DNA of 64,000 nt from Temnopleurus reevesii (lineage: Eukaryota > Echinodermata > Echinoidea > Temnopleuroida > Temnopleuridae), in the NCBI GenBank assembly GCA_036244855.1, contig BQKZ01000246.1:88719-152718 (forward strand), read 5' to 3'. Under the pieces are notes generated by a model that was given only the letters and a program-made list of their open reading frames with translations, was not told the DNA's origin and made no database searches. The position numbers and the translations under genes are program-made. Position 1 is the first letter of the stretch, and each line of letters starts with the position of its first letter. Below, piece by piece: positions 25,156 to 37,406 of this stretch.

Positions 25156-28100
25156 CCGAAATAATAGTGTCTTATACCGTAATGGGTTTTGCGTAGGAGG
25201 GGGGGGGTTAAAACTTTTTTAACAATTTGCGTATGTGATCATGAAAAATGTATCGTATATTTCCTTTGAAATCGTATTAGATCTTTGTAGTGAAATAGGT
25301 GTCGAGATTATCACTTCGCTATTTTTCACACAACAATCCCGAATATGTCATAAATCATCAATTTAGAGGTCTGAAGGGCGTTAACTCATTTGGCTATTCT
25401 GGAATGATAGCCTTAAAAATAATTGACGTGTACAGGCTTACCCTATCGACAACTGAATTTTGTAATTCCTATATACTTTGTGCAAGGACCATTGGGTTTC
25501 AATTGTCTATATAGGTCGAGTGTTTATAACGTCCTTTGGTTTTTATGAATATATAGCTAGATACAATTATGTATAATCATGTAAATTAATGGGTATCCTT
25601 AGAAAGAATAGGGACAAGCAAGCTGATATCAATTACTCCATACCCCCTCCCTCTTCCCCCGCATCCCCCCCCCACACACACACACACAACTGACTCAACG
25701 CCAATTTAGAGAGTAAAACACTAAACACATAACATGAAACTTGAGTTTGGAACGTCATCCATTAAATTTTTGCAAGCATCTGTCTCCGTAATTTTCTATG
25801 CAGACAATGTAAAATGCAAATTAGTTCATTTTCCAAATGTGGTAATTACGATAATCAATCATGATAATGACGATGTCAAAATCCAGTAGATTGTAAATAC
25901 GACTTTTCTCCCCCGGGAGAAACTCTTTAGAAGTGATGTTACATCTCATTTAAATCACATGGTTTAGCCCAGAAATTACATTTTATAAAGACTCACATTA
26001 TACGCCCACTGTGTTTCTAATGTCTGGCATACATACATACATAACTCGATGTTACATGCTTCTTGTATTACCCGGCTGCAGAAATAGATTCAGCATTCGA
26101 TGTCGCAAGTTTGCAACTCATTTTGTTTTTCAGTCACGAGAAAACGGGGGTAATGGAGGGTATGAACCAATTACATATATACAGTTACAGGTTTAGCGTC
26201 TGTTACAAGTTCGAAATGTGCATTTCGGCGCGCGTGGGATTTTTCGAATGAAATAATGCGGCGGCGCTGTTTCAATATACAAGGCGCACGTCTGCGCGTA
26301 GTGTACGCAGACAGGAACGAAGGGAAGAATTTGTGTTTGCTTCATCAATCCTGATTTTCCGATTCAATATCGAATTTCGACGAAAGCTATATCATATCGC
26401 CTTGAGATTACCGGTTTCACAGCTCAACCCCGATTTGGTAAGAAGGTTAATGAGCTCGCTTTGAGGTCCCTCTACTTGATCGTACTACTTTTCCGCGGTG
26501 TAGCCGTGTCTTCGGGCGACTTATACGTGCGAGGAATAAGAGTGTTCTCGCAGAAGAGATAGCTCCTTGCCCCATTAACCTAAATCGATAATTGCCCGAT
26601 TCGGTAGGATTCATGGATTGTTCCAAATCATCAGGATCTTTATAGTTGCTTGGAGAATACATCATTGCGGGTGCATTCTCATTGGACAGTTTTTCAGGTT
26701 ATTTCGCCCTGTCCGCACATATTAACCCTTTCCTTATCTACAGTGCGCGCTATATACCGGAGGTGCCGCGGTGCGGTGGGACGCGCGAACAGACACCCGA
26801 CAGTGGCGCCATGCAATGCGAACATCCCCATTCGATTTATCTCCTGGCTGTACTTTTAGTAAAGAAATGCAGATGACATTCCGAAAATTAGGTTTTCAAC
26901 GTGTCTTGTTACCAATTTACTTTGGGGCAAGAGGACCGAGATATACGATCCCATTTTGTTTTAGGGTTGGTAATGTTTTCTCGACAATGCCCGTAGGTGG
27001 TTGGTACCGTTCCTCCGTTTCCAAAGTTTCAGATCCATCGCGTGTTAGCTACAAGCGATAAATAGCTGTCATCATACAAGTAAATGTCCTCTTTTGTCTA
27101 GATTTTGTCGTTACTTTGCCTTCTTGTTTCTCAAACGAAGTCGGAAGTACCGCTTTCATGTTCCTTCTTTTATGTCATCACATCCACGTTGCTATCTAGA
27201 ATAATTCAATTCATTTTTTTCTCCCTTCGAGTTCCACGCTACCATATGTATGTCTCAACCCCCCCCCCCCTTTTTTTTTTTCCTCTGCAGTGTATACATC
27301 ATACATGTATATGCTCATATATCCTTTCACTCAATAAACTCCTTTTTCTCCTCTCCTAGTTTTCTTTGGCTAGGTAGATCGTGTTCGTTTAAATAGGACA
27401 CGGACAAATACCCTTTCACCGTACAGATGAATACCGGAGCGGTTGCCATGGTATCAGCATAGTAAATGGGTTATTGCTGCCATTTAGAAAGTTGAAAAAA
27501 AAATGAAAATAAAATCCTGATGCCGATATGCCCACTCTAACATCAACATGAGATGTATTTTCATCTAATTTTGCAAGTAATGTAATCTAATCTGCGTAAT
27601 GGCAGAATCCATTGAAAATTCAAAGCGAACCATGTCTGTATTGATGCAAGAGGTTATGGCGGCAATGACGAATGTAATGACACAGGGGAAATTTTGGAAT
27701 TAAAACATGGAAAATATGATCATTTATTCGTGGAAGAACTGGAATAACAATTCTGTTTAATTAACCACGCAGAGAGAATTTTACATAATGATATAATATC
27801 AGGAATATAATAATACACTTTCAATATCCTCTAATTCTTTTTAGAGACCAAATAGTACGTGATCTGAAATTTCAATATAATGTCGGTTTCCTAGTTTATT
27901 CTAAACTATTTTCAAAGCAATGCACATTCCGAACAGTTGCTTTCGCTCACAACGCATAGAGGATGCGTACGTGATTTTGGCTAAGGTAAATGGAAAACAG
28001 TAAGAAATTTGATGGGAACACTATAATTTAGTTTACAAAAACTACACAAATTTAAAAAAAGAAGATGACACAAATTAATTTATATTTTCTAATGTAGCTT

Positions 28101-29198
28101 TTGCGTCTGTATATATTATTTGTTTTCTTCATCGCCACCTTTCCTTTTTCGCCATCTCCCTATTCATTTTATTCTTCTTAAGTCTTCGATATATCTGTTT
28201 TATTTCATCATTTTTAATAGCCAGAAGCCGGTATAAAAAACTACAATAAAGGCTGGATCGCCCATTATATCTATTATAATTGCCTCAAATTTTTCACACA
28301 TTTATATAAATAACAACGTTTTATGAAATAAATGAAAGTACAGTAAATACCTTTTACATTGTGGAGTTTTGGACTGAGTTTAATCCTAGGAATCAGATAT
28401 CGATTATTTGCTCCAAAATTCTGTTTGCTTTTTTAACCAATTAAATGTTTTATATATCTTTTCGAAGACTTATTCTAAACTTCTCCCTAAACTTGATGTT
28501 TCACTAACTACGATCATAAAATCAATCCCCTAAACCACGACGTAACTTTGATAGAGTTCACATTGAGATGCAGTTAACGAAACTTGAAGTTAGTGAAACC
28601 ACGATATAGGAAACGGCGCTTCTCCCCAATAACCCGGCAATAACTCACATACATGGTCACATGCTTACGCTGCAGCTTACCTATGAGATCCCGATTGTTG
28701 AGTGTAGTACGCATTCATGTGCGTGGTGAACTGTTCTGGAGCGTGTCATAGTTTACGAAACTTCGACGAAACACCAGACACTCCACGGGAAGGGGCATTG
28801 CCCTGATATTTACAAAACTTCGACAAAATTATTAGAAATCTTGTGGTTTGGATGTTGTATCAAACCTCAAAGTTTGGTCGTGGTTTAGGAAACTATGACC
28901 GTCCACACTGAACAAAACTTGAAGTTCAAATCCCTAACGGGTTTTCTAAGTTTCCGAAACCTCTATTATTAAGACGCTAGGTGTGACCTCTACTATAGAT
29001 TCGTCTACAAGTCGAGGAAAAGCAAAGTGTTGCCTTAATTGGTCGTCTTTGATCGCTGATACCTCGGGTACATCTGAATCAAAAACTCTTCTGTCCCATA
29101 ACTTAAAAAGTGTATACACTCCCATTCCATCCATAAATATTTGCCATTTTTAAACATTTGCGTCAAATATTAGGCATTATTATCTATATGAGAGTTTT
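25156..29198. other. Intergenic DNA with one GC-richer island
   Basis: The span is mostly AT-rich. Positions 26220-27060 are richer in CG words (GGCGCGCGTGGG, GTGCCGCGGTGCGG, GTGGCGCCATG) than their surroundings and lack obvious repeats. This could be a regulatory region or an exon of an unrecognised gene. (CA)n and C runs lie near 25660-25690 and C/T homopolymers near 27258-27280. Confidence 0.5.
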
Positions 29199-29232
29199 AA
29201 GCCGTACAATATTAAGCCATATTGTACGGCTT
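29199..29232. repeat. Perfect 14-bp hairpin
   Basis: AAGCCGTACAATAT and its exact reverse complement ATATTGTACGGCTT are separated by a 6-base loop. It may be a terminator-like or fold-back relic; no function can be assigned. It is part of a cluster of inverted repeats at 29.2-29.8 kb. Confidence 0.8.
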
Positions 29233-29290
29233 CAATTTTACGCTTGCGCAAAGCAGTGACCAGCCTTCTGGTATATGTAAAGATAATAAT

Positions 29291-29413
29291 AATTATATTG
29301 GATGGCTTCATTTCATGAAATACTGGGAATATTGCACTCGTTAGTGGCAATATTGCCCTAACTCGTGCAATATTCCCTGGTATTCCATTTATTGCCATCC
29401 AATATTATATAAT
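29291..29413. repeat. Imperfect inverted repeat, about 120 bp
   Basis: AATTATATTGGATGGC at the left is mirrored by GCCATCCAATATTATATAAT at the right. Inside, CTGGGAATATTGCAC pairs with GTGCAATATTCCCTGG. The arms nearly close over the whole span, so this is a further fold-back element candidate. Confidence 0.7.
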
Positions 29414-29635
29414 TATGTATGGGCGTTATAATGTCATGAAAAAGATCAAACTTGCTATAATTCAAGGAATAAAAACTTAATTCTGACGAATAGTGTACTT
29501 AATGTACTTGTATTTGAACTAGTTTTGTTGTATTGCTTCATACCTTTTATCTTATATTGTATTGTCTTAATATTGCTGATTGCGTAGTAATATGCATGGT
29601 TGATAACATGATTAAGAAAAAATGATGACACATGG

Positions 29636-29778
29636 GCGGTGTTTCACCAAAGCGTTCTTAAAGTTAGAAACGACTTTGAGAAAGATTGGAGTAGCGAGTG
29701 TGGTATATACGCATAAAATTATCGATCAAAATGCGTAAAGTCGTTCTTAATGTCTTTTGTAGCTTGGTGAAATACCGC
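29636..29778. mobile_element. Family F short fold-back MITE-like element
   Basis: The ends read GCGGTGTTTCACCAAAGC and GCTTGGTGAAATACCGC, an imperfect 17-bp terminal inverted repeat. Inside, GTTCTTAAAGTTAGAAACGAC is partly mirrored by AAGTCGTTCTTAATG. There is no coding capacity. Confidence 0.72.
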
Positions 29779-29959
29779 TCTGGAAAATTGAAACACTTCA
29801 AATTTCATATGCGCTTGGCATACATCAGGCATTGATGATGAGCCTTAAACATTTGTTTAGCATGTTTAGTATGTTACATAATCAGATATCGTCTTCTGTA
29901 AATTTAGATTAGGGGCTCACATGTGTGCACAAATACGCAGGGAGGATGCTATAATAATG

Positions 29960-30477
29960 GTGATTTCGTTTGGCTTACGCTCAACGTCCACCCTTATAAG
30001 CGTTAGCCAAGCGAGAGTATATTTCTATGCCAGGACGCCTAATTTATTCTAAATCTGCCAAAATGTTAGCAATAAATTAGCATGTGTGACCGATCTTTTA
30101 ATAATTATAATTATAATAGACACAATTTATAAAGCGCACTTATCCATTCTGCGGAGTGTTCAAGGCGCTTTGCATTATTATTACCCTGGCTTTAGCCCGA
30201 CGTACACCGGCGCACATGGCTTTTCAAAGAACAAATATTCCTACCATGCAGGTTCCCATTCACCTGGGTTGAGTGCAGCACAATGTGGATGGAATTCTTA
30301 ATGAAGGAAATTAACGTCATGGGTGAGACCAGAGAGTAATACTCTCTGGGTGGGACTCGAACCGCGGCCCTCTGGTTGAAAGGCGAGAGCCAGGTCCACT
30401 GCACTACGGCGCCTCCACGCCGTACGTCCTTGCCCCAATGCGTCCGAGGTATTTGTGTCGTGAAAAAAATATGCTTC
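29960..30477. repeat. 518-bp stretch repeated at 49398-49915, first copy
   Basis: The stretch GTGATTTCGTTTGGCTTACG ... ATGCTTC, including a SINE and about 140 bases of non-SINE left flank, matches 49398-49915 with offset 19438 and no difference that I could see. Confidence 0.9.
30101..30416 (-). mobile_element. tRNA-derived SINE, second copy
   Basis: This is the same family as 35168-35478: minus-strand head GGAGGCGCCGTAGTGCAGTGG, B box GGTTCGAGTCC (plus-strand 30353-30363), shared CATTGTGCTGCACTCAACC body and an AT-rich tail at 30101-30120. A short palindromic insertion (ACCAGAGAGTAATACTCTCT) separates the B box from the body. The copy lies in a 518-bp stretch repeated at 49398-49915. Confidence 0.86.
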
Positions 30478-30664
30478 ATTAACTGAATTAATTATGGATT
30501 GTATCTACTTATATAGTGAAGATGTACTTCGGGATTTTTGTGTGTTTTCCTCTTAGAATGCGTAATCAATAATCTTTTCTAGTTTCTTTTTCTTACTTCT
30601 CCCCTTCATACGTACAACCTTCCCCTCTGTCTCAACATCTCAATTGGCTTTGACATTCGATGAT

Positions 30665-31480
30665 GTTTATGATGCGAATTCGTATATAAAACATATATAT
30701 TTTTCCCCCACGATGACAATTTCAAAGAAAATCTACATCTACCCTTTTGTTTTCCTTTTATTTTTCTTGATTCTTCCATTGGTTTCTTTATCATTTTTAG
30801 CCATACCCTTACTAACAGACGGTTTGAAAATAAAGCCAATATGACGCATGCGCATTATGCATTTCGGAATCCGTCAGAGGGAATATTGCATTGCGAATCC
30901 ATATTTTTTTTGCCTACGAGGATATTTCCAAAGAACATCCATATCCAAAGCGACTTTTTTTTAAATCTTGATTCACTAATCTGTTTCTTTATTATTTTTA
31001 GCGATGTCCTTACTAAAGAATTATAACGCATGCGGATCATTCAGGGCTGATATGGCACTGTAAATCCATATTTTCCCCGTAAGGACATTTCAAAAGAACA
31101 CCCACATCCACCCTTTCGTCCTCTTTTATTTTTTCTTAATTTATTAATATATTTCCTTATTTTTTAGTGATGCTCTCACTAAAAGATGTTCAAAAAAGCT
31201 AATTTTCTCCTAGGTCCATGATGTAACGCATGCGTATATGATGCACTTCGAAATCAGTCAGAGGGAATATGACATTGCGAATCCATATGTTTTACCCACG
31301 ATGATATTTCTAAAGAATATCCACATATACCCTTTCGACTTATTTTATTTTTTCTTAATTCATTAATCTGTTTCCTTATCATCTTTAACGATGCCCTTAT
31401 ACTAAAAGAAGGTACAAAAGCCAATGTGATGCATGCGTATGGTGCACTTTGAAATCAGTCAGATGGAATATGGCATTTTT
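30665..31480. repeat. Degenerate tandem repeat of four units, about 170-220 bp each
   Basis: Landmarks recur in order in each unit: GCGAATCCATATTTT, then GATATTTC.AAAGAA.ATCCA, a T-rich stretch with CTTATTTTTAGCGATG, CCTTACTAAA, an ACGCATGCG word and CAGTCAGAGGGAATAT. Units start near 30665, 30892, 31060 and 31276. Unit lengths vary through indels. Confidence 0.82.
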
Positions 31481-31534
31481 AGAAAAAAGAAATGACGAGG
31501 TGAACAAACTTGGGAGGGCTTTGCCCTCGGGCCC

Positions 31535-32060
31535 CACGTGACATTATGGAGAGGGGGCAGAGATGACAAAGACATGGATGAAGGGACAGATGAACTAAAG
31601 ATGCGGAAAATGAGATGGAGTGGAGGCTAGAAAATGAGAAAGATAGAGAGGGAGGGAGAGGGGAAGAGAGAGAGGGGGAGCGAGGGAGAGAGGGAGCGAA
31701 GGGGAGAGAGAGAGAGAGAGGGGGAGAGAAAGGAGAGGAAGAGATATATATTTTTTAATGCGATGACACTGACAAAGGTGAAGAGACGGATGAACTAAAG
31801 ATGCGGAAATGAGATGGAGTGGAGGCTAGAGAGCAGAGGATGGGAGAGGTAGAGGGAGATAGAGGGGAGAGGGGTAGAGAGAAGAGATAGGGAGGGGGAG
31901 ATACATAGAAAGAGAGAGTGGGGGATATAGATAGAGAGAGAGATTTTTAAACGAGATGACATCGACAAAGGTGAAAAGACGGACGAACTGAAGATGCGGA
32001 AAATGAGATGGAGTAGAAACTAGAAAATAAGAGAGAGAGAGAGAGAGAGATAGAGGGGGA
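31535..32060. repeat. Polypurine field with three repeated segments
   Basis: The phrase GACAAAGGTGAAGAGACGGA, then GAACTAAAGATGCGGAAA and TGAGATGGAGTGGAGGCTAG, occurs three times (near 31567, 31768 and 31962). Each is followed by GA-rich low-complexity DNA. Together with 30665-31480 this makes a 1.4-kb tandem-repeat zone. Confidence 0.82.
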
Positions 32061-33705
32061 GGGGATGGTCAATGAATTTTTTATGTAGCTCTAACAACAT
32101 GTAATATTGTGTTTGGTTTAAGAGGGGTAGGATGGAAATTGGAGTAAGACTCTCACTGCGAGCAGAAGGGACAAGGAAATTGCCAAAGTCCACAACTTCA
32201 TATAAGCCTTAACAATCAATTTAAGGAACGCAATCTGACAACAGAAAGAAGCTTACATGTTATTCATTGGCCAGGTGTGGCAGGTGTGGCACGTGTTCCA
32301 CATTTGTCCACCGAACTGTGAATTGGATGAAGTTGTTTGCTTTGTCCAGATATTTTGTCCGTCCAGCGCATAGTGTCTTTAAAATAGGGGTGGGTAGACT
32401 ACACGATGATTGGATGCAACCACACCGGAAACAGAGAGGTGTAGAGTTGGAGAATAAGGGGGAGGTGAGATATCCAGAGATAGTGGTATTGAATGTTCGC
32501 GGCCATAATCATGCAGAGAGAAAGAGAAAAGAAAATATGAGAGGACGAGAAAGAGTCTGGGGTGAATGCCTTATGGAGGCATCCAACCCTGGGACTCAAA
32601 AGAAACTCCGGACACACGGGACGAATGGGACGAATGGGACGGGCGCAGGCTGGCGGGAAAATGGGTCAGGCGAGCTGTGTAAGCCCACGAGATCCCGCGA
32701 GACATCGCGAGATCGCAAACGAGACTGACAGGTAGAAACGACATGATGGTGATTTGTATATACTCACACGCATGATAGAGTGGCGCGGCGTTATTAAAAA
32801 GCATCGCCCTGGTTTTAAAATATGACAAAATCCAGAAGAAAGAGGGTTCAGGGAAACAAATGGAGAAATGGGTGAGAACGAAAGATAAAGTTTGATGAAT
32901 GAACACGATGTGAGAACCGTATGAAATCGGATATAAAGGGCACAACGTTATGATATAATAAACAACTTCCACTGAACACAACAACTAGATGCCCTGAAAA
33001 GAAATTTCCTTCCCTCTTATTCTGCAAAGAAATGTCGTACAGATGTCTCAGGTATTTAGTAAAATAACAGGAAAGCTACTTTCTGTTGTGTTCATGTAGC
33101 TATTGTGAAAGCTCGAATAAGGTTGTTCACTTTGTCACATTCATTTTTCCCTTCTGCACACAGCGATGCATGGTTCCACGTATTTAAACACAGGACCGTT
33201 GTATGAAACTGGCATAGCAACAATCATTTTGACACGAGTGAAAAAGCCAGGTACATAAATAATATACTAGTGTGTTTGGTGCTATGTTAGGGTCCCCTAT
33301 TTATATGCACGTGTCACGGTATATTCGTTCTTGGTTCTGATGGACCCAATATACAGGCTGAATTCCGCCGATTAGATCCGCCGGAACGATTATCCTGGCC
33401 GGACCCTAAATACTGTGACACAGGCTCGTAAAACCACTGACGAGACGATATGATGTGAATAAATATATCACAAACAAAATATTATGAGGAGAGTGTGAAA
33501 TCATCGGGCGATAGTGAAAGAGGGTGATCGGGTACGAATGGGAAATTATCTGGGTATTGAACTTGTCTCGTGGTTACTTGGCCGTGATGAAAACAACATG
33601 AAATGTGACGGGAGCACGCGGCAAACTTGATTACATTCGGCGCGTTTTTCATCACTAAATTGGCATGGACCATTCGCGTGGGCATTGGCATAGTATTCCC
33701 ATACC
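32061..33705. other. Intergenic DNA with a GC-richer patch
   Basis: Positions 32260-32720 are GC-richer and carry a short 9-bp tandem repeat (GGGACGAAT, about 32618-32642). A 153-residue open frame there shows no domain. The rest is unremarkable. Confidence 0.5.
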
Positions 33706-33717
33706 ACCCCCCCCCCC

Positions 33718-33829
33718 CCTTCTCTTCTCTCTCATTTTTTCTCACTTTCGCTCTCTCCATATCTCTCTGTCTCTCTGTCTATTTATCTTTCTCTTTCCCA
33801 TGCCATGTCACACCCACCTCTCTCTCTCT

Positions 33830-33880
<51 letters not shown>
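33718..33880. repeat. CT-rich tract and (AC)n microsatellite
   Basis: A CT-rich stretch from 33718 leads into about 23 AC dinucleotides at 33834-33880. A C homopolymer sits just left, near 33706. Confidence 0.9.
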
Positions 33881-33883
<3 letters not shown>

Positions 33884-33884
33884 C

Positions 33885-35165
33885 GTACATATCCATTATT
33901 CTGTTACAATCTTTCCTCACTCCCAATCTTTTTGATGCAGCACAATTAACTTTATTGACAGATAACTCTTATTGGTGATTATGTTGTGGTACAGGATTAA
34001 CATTAATGGAGTGCTTAAGATTACAGATGGTTCTAAACAGAGCTCATTCCTCTCCCCACATTTTAGCATTCTTATTAAGTTATTTTGCATCTTCAATTTC
34101 CCCCAAGGATTAAAAAGATACAAATAAATATAACTATTAATGAACTTGATCCGTAATAGAAATTATTCATCTCAGTATACAATCGATATAATAAACTTTT
34201 CCTTTGAACAGAGAATTAAAACATCGTCACAAAACTGATCACTGCCTCGATCATGACGTAGATACAGCTACGTCTGACTCTTGTGATTTTTTTATTTACT
34301 TTGAATATAAATCCTTCGATATTCTTTAGCTGCTCGAAGTTATCCACTCGATTAGATTTTTTAAGGTCTCGGAGATATCAACTCGATTAGATTTTTTAAG
34401 GTCTCGGAGATATCTGTCTGTATCCATATTCATATTTCATTCATGTGCTATTCTTTTCTTTGTGGTTCTATTTTCGTTTCATTAATAATTCGGTTGTCTT
34501 CATTTCCTCATCTAAATGTCAACCAGTCTCATCCAACAACGTGATTTCGTCAAAAAAAGGGATAAAAAAATGAAGGAAAGAAAAGGAGATGTCTAGTAAT
34601 TTAGTGGTGCAAGCACATATTTTTATTCGTGTTCTCATTTAAAAAATAATAGTTAACATTTTACGCACGATTTTCTTCTCAATTTTGCAAAGCGTGAGTG
34701 TTTCACCTACATACAACTCCCTAATACAGGATCCCATGATACAGGACTATTACATGTTATGACCTATCTATACATTTCTCCCCAGTCACTCAGTAATTCT
34801 CTATTTAGGATTATGAATTCAAGGAAATGCAGTGAATTTAGACTTTGTTTCATTTCTCGGTAAAATATGGTTTGCGTCGATTTTAGATGAGATTCATTCA
34901 ACTTTATTCGTTCACCGTTAAAGCAATAAAGAAGAAATAAATAACACAAAAGAAAAATGAATAAATAAAACGAAATTTGTTAGTGTATTTGTAATCACGG
35001 TGAGATCTAGTTTTCACAAGTAAAGATTTTAAAACACGTGTTTCAGTGCATGTAAAAATTCAACCACAAGTAAAAACATGTTAGCCAATAGTTGTGTTGG
35101 CAACATGTTGCCCATTGTTTGGAAACTTTTGCCCAACCTCATAAGATTGAATGGGATGTAATTAT

Positions 35166-35167
<2 letters not shown>
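33885..35167. other. AT-rich intergenic DNA
   Basis: Apart from the 35-bp tandem duplication at 34346-34415, nothing is recognised. Confidence 0.6.
34346..34415. repeat. Near-perfect 35-bp tandem duplication
   Basis: ACTCGATTAGATTTTTTAAG followed by GTCTCGGAGATATC occurs twice back to back, the second starting at 34381. Only the last base of the unit differs. Confidence 0.92.
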
Positions 35168-35199
<32 letters not shown>

Positions 35200-35478
35200 T
35201 GATGATGGCTACTTGTATAGCGCACAGGTCCACCTTATCGGTGCTCATGGCGCTGAAAGCTTTACACTCACTATTACGCGGCTCTAGCTGGCAGCCATTA
35301 CGGCGCTCCGCATGACAAGGAATTTCTTCCTGCCGTCCCCATTTACCTCACCTGGGTCGAGTGCAGCACAATGTGGATGCATTTCTTGCTGAAGGAAATT
35401 GACGCAACAGGTGGGATTCGAACCTACAACCCTCTGGTTGAAAGGCGAGAGTCAGAACCACTACACTACGGCGCCTCC
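35168..35478 (-). mobile_element. tRNA-derived SINE, copy with intact head and ATT tail
   Basis: Read on the minus strand, the element starts GGAGGCGCCGTAGTGTAGTGG, an A-box-like sequence within a tRNA-like head. It then has a perfect B box, GGTTCGAATCC (plus-strand 35414-35424). The body contains CACATTGTGCTGCACTCGAC and the element ends with a trinucleotide repeat tail (plus-strand 35168-35207). These are the hallmarks of a Pol III retroposon. Pol III retroposons of this kind are known from sea urchins. Length is about 310 bp. Confidence 0.88.
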
Positions 35479-36832
35479 TTGTTCATGATTTTTTCCTCCT
35501 TCATTGGATTCACGTATGACATACCCATGTCTGATTGATGAAGGTGTGTTTTAGAATACCAAATCACGCAACGATCTCCAGGGGAATCAAAGGAAATATT
35601 CCACCATGAAGGTGACACAGACACATAACATCTTTTAAACTTCTTCTTTCATTCATTCACCATGTTCACTAACCCCCAAATGCAACGTTTGTTCATGTCT
35701 CTGGCCTGTCATTAATATATTCTCAGCTTTTCTGTACGTGCCAAATACAGAAACGTTCTGACATCGCTCGATTCCCTCGCAACAAAAGAAACGTTCTGCC
35801 TCGATTATGATATTCTTTTTTCTACAGGGTGTTTAATAAAGAGTGGGGAATCACTCATGATTTTTAATAATTGCTGTTGTTTTGCGCTGAAAATGGGTTG
35901 GGCTATTCAAGAATTATGATATCTTTTCGTTTTACTTCGATATTAATTCCAGTGAGTATTGTGTTTGAAATACTGCATAATCGGGATACATTCAAGTGTT
36001 GTTGCGTTTACTATTTTTTTTTTCAAGTTACACTTCGATTATATTATGATGGCTCTAAAGAATATCATTATTATCATCGGTTAGATTTCGATAAGCAAAA
36101 TGTTGCAATGATCATTTCAATAAGATTCATTAAACGTTTGGTTCTTAAGAAACCCTTACTTCCAAACATATCATTCCAAGACAACATTACATTGCATGGG
36201 AAAAGATATCACATTCCTCTTGCCCCCCCCCCCCAAAAAAAAGAACACGTGTGCTTAATATAGTCTGTCTTAAATATAAATCAGAAAACTATTTTTATAA
36301 ATTGAAATGTAAATCATCTTCACAACGACACTTACTAATCCAATCAATCTGTATTTAAATTCGTCCTGTAATTCTTAATAAATGAGAAATATGCTTCAAT
36401 ATGAAATAAAAATTGATCGGTGTTTTGAGACACCTTGTAATCAAATTGGCAAGTGACATGGGGATACGGTAGCGGGAATGTGACAAACCTCAAAGGATTC
36501 TCACTTCACCTTCTCCTTGTGAAAATTTGGGAGAATATCGCCATTTGTTTGGTCAGATGCCCAACCGTTTTCTTTCGTTATTAAATTTCATCTTTCGTCT
36601 GAGATATGAGAAAGTATTTTCTATTTTCACTGCCAATCAATTTATTTTCAGTACGATTCCTTGTCAAAGTCAAATATAATTTTTCTTCCAAAAACTTACG
36701 TGTCAAAGGGGTGTAGGTGTATGTGGGGTTAATGTTCTGAATGAAAGAAAAAGTTTGCAACATAATTGCATGTATATATTCGTTTGCTCCTTACACTTCA
36801 GCTATTAATCAAATAAATCTTTTTCAAAATAA
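35479..36832. other. AT-rich intergenic DNA between two SINEs
   Basis: It contains a C/A homopolymer pair near 36226-36242 and otherwise random-looking AT-rich sequence. A 130-residue open frame at 35871-36263 has no recognisable features. Confidence 0.6.
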
Positions 36833-37109
36833 TAGTAATAATGATGATAATAATAATTGATAGTAATAATAATCATGATAATTGAATAGTGATAACAATT
36901 ATAATGACTATGAATAGTAGTAGACACCCACAAAGATGCCTCGCATTTTTATGATTTTTTTCCTGTCATACCCATTTACCTCACCTGTGTCGAGTGCAGC
37001 ACTATGTGGATGAATTTCCTGCCGAAGGAAATCAACATAATGAATGATTCGAACTATGACCCTCTATTTAAAATGCGAGAATTAGAACACTGTCTGTCAC
37101 GACGCTTCC
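36833..37109 (-). mobile_element. tRNA-derived SINE, degenerate copy
   Basis: The element shares CACCTGTGTCGAGTGCAGCA and the following TGTGGATGAATTTCCTG with other copies. It has an eroded B box (GATTCGAAC around 37046) and a decayed head (ACGACGCTTCC at the right end). An AAT/ATG-rich tail spans about 36833-36910. Several internal deletions are evident. Confidence 0.75.
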
Positions 37110-37406
37110 AACAGTTCTATCTATACTAAACCTGACTATCTTTACATTTATATATTTAAGAACCTTATCACAAGGTCCCGGTAAGGAAGACTATAAAATA
37201 ACATTATATTCCCAAGATTTACATGGGTGGCAAAACGGAAAACACGAGAAGATGCAATGGTCATATAAATCATTAAACATTTTCAAAGAATGATATCGCG
37301 CTCAAGGTAAAATGGATGTTGGATATTTCTCGAGACCTTGATGTTTCGGGAATGGGAAAGAAGAAATGTATTACACAGTTACATGGATTGTGAAGGATTC
37401 AAAATC

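Noticed and set aside
30086..30301. 71-residue frame identical to one at 49524-49739
   Set aside because: It lies within a SINE, and its repetition is due to the 518-bp duplicated stretch.
32267..32728. 153-residue plus-strand frame
   Set aside because: It has no domain, is purine-rich low complexity in its second half, and includes a 9-bp tandem repeat translated as Thr-Asn-Gly.
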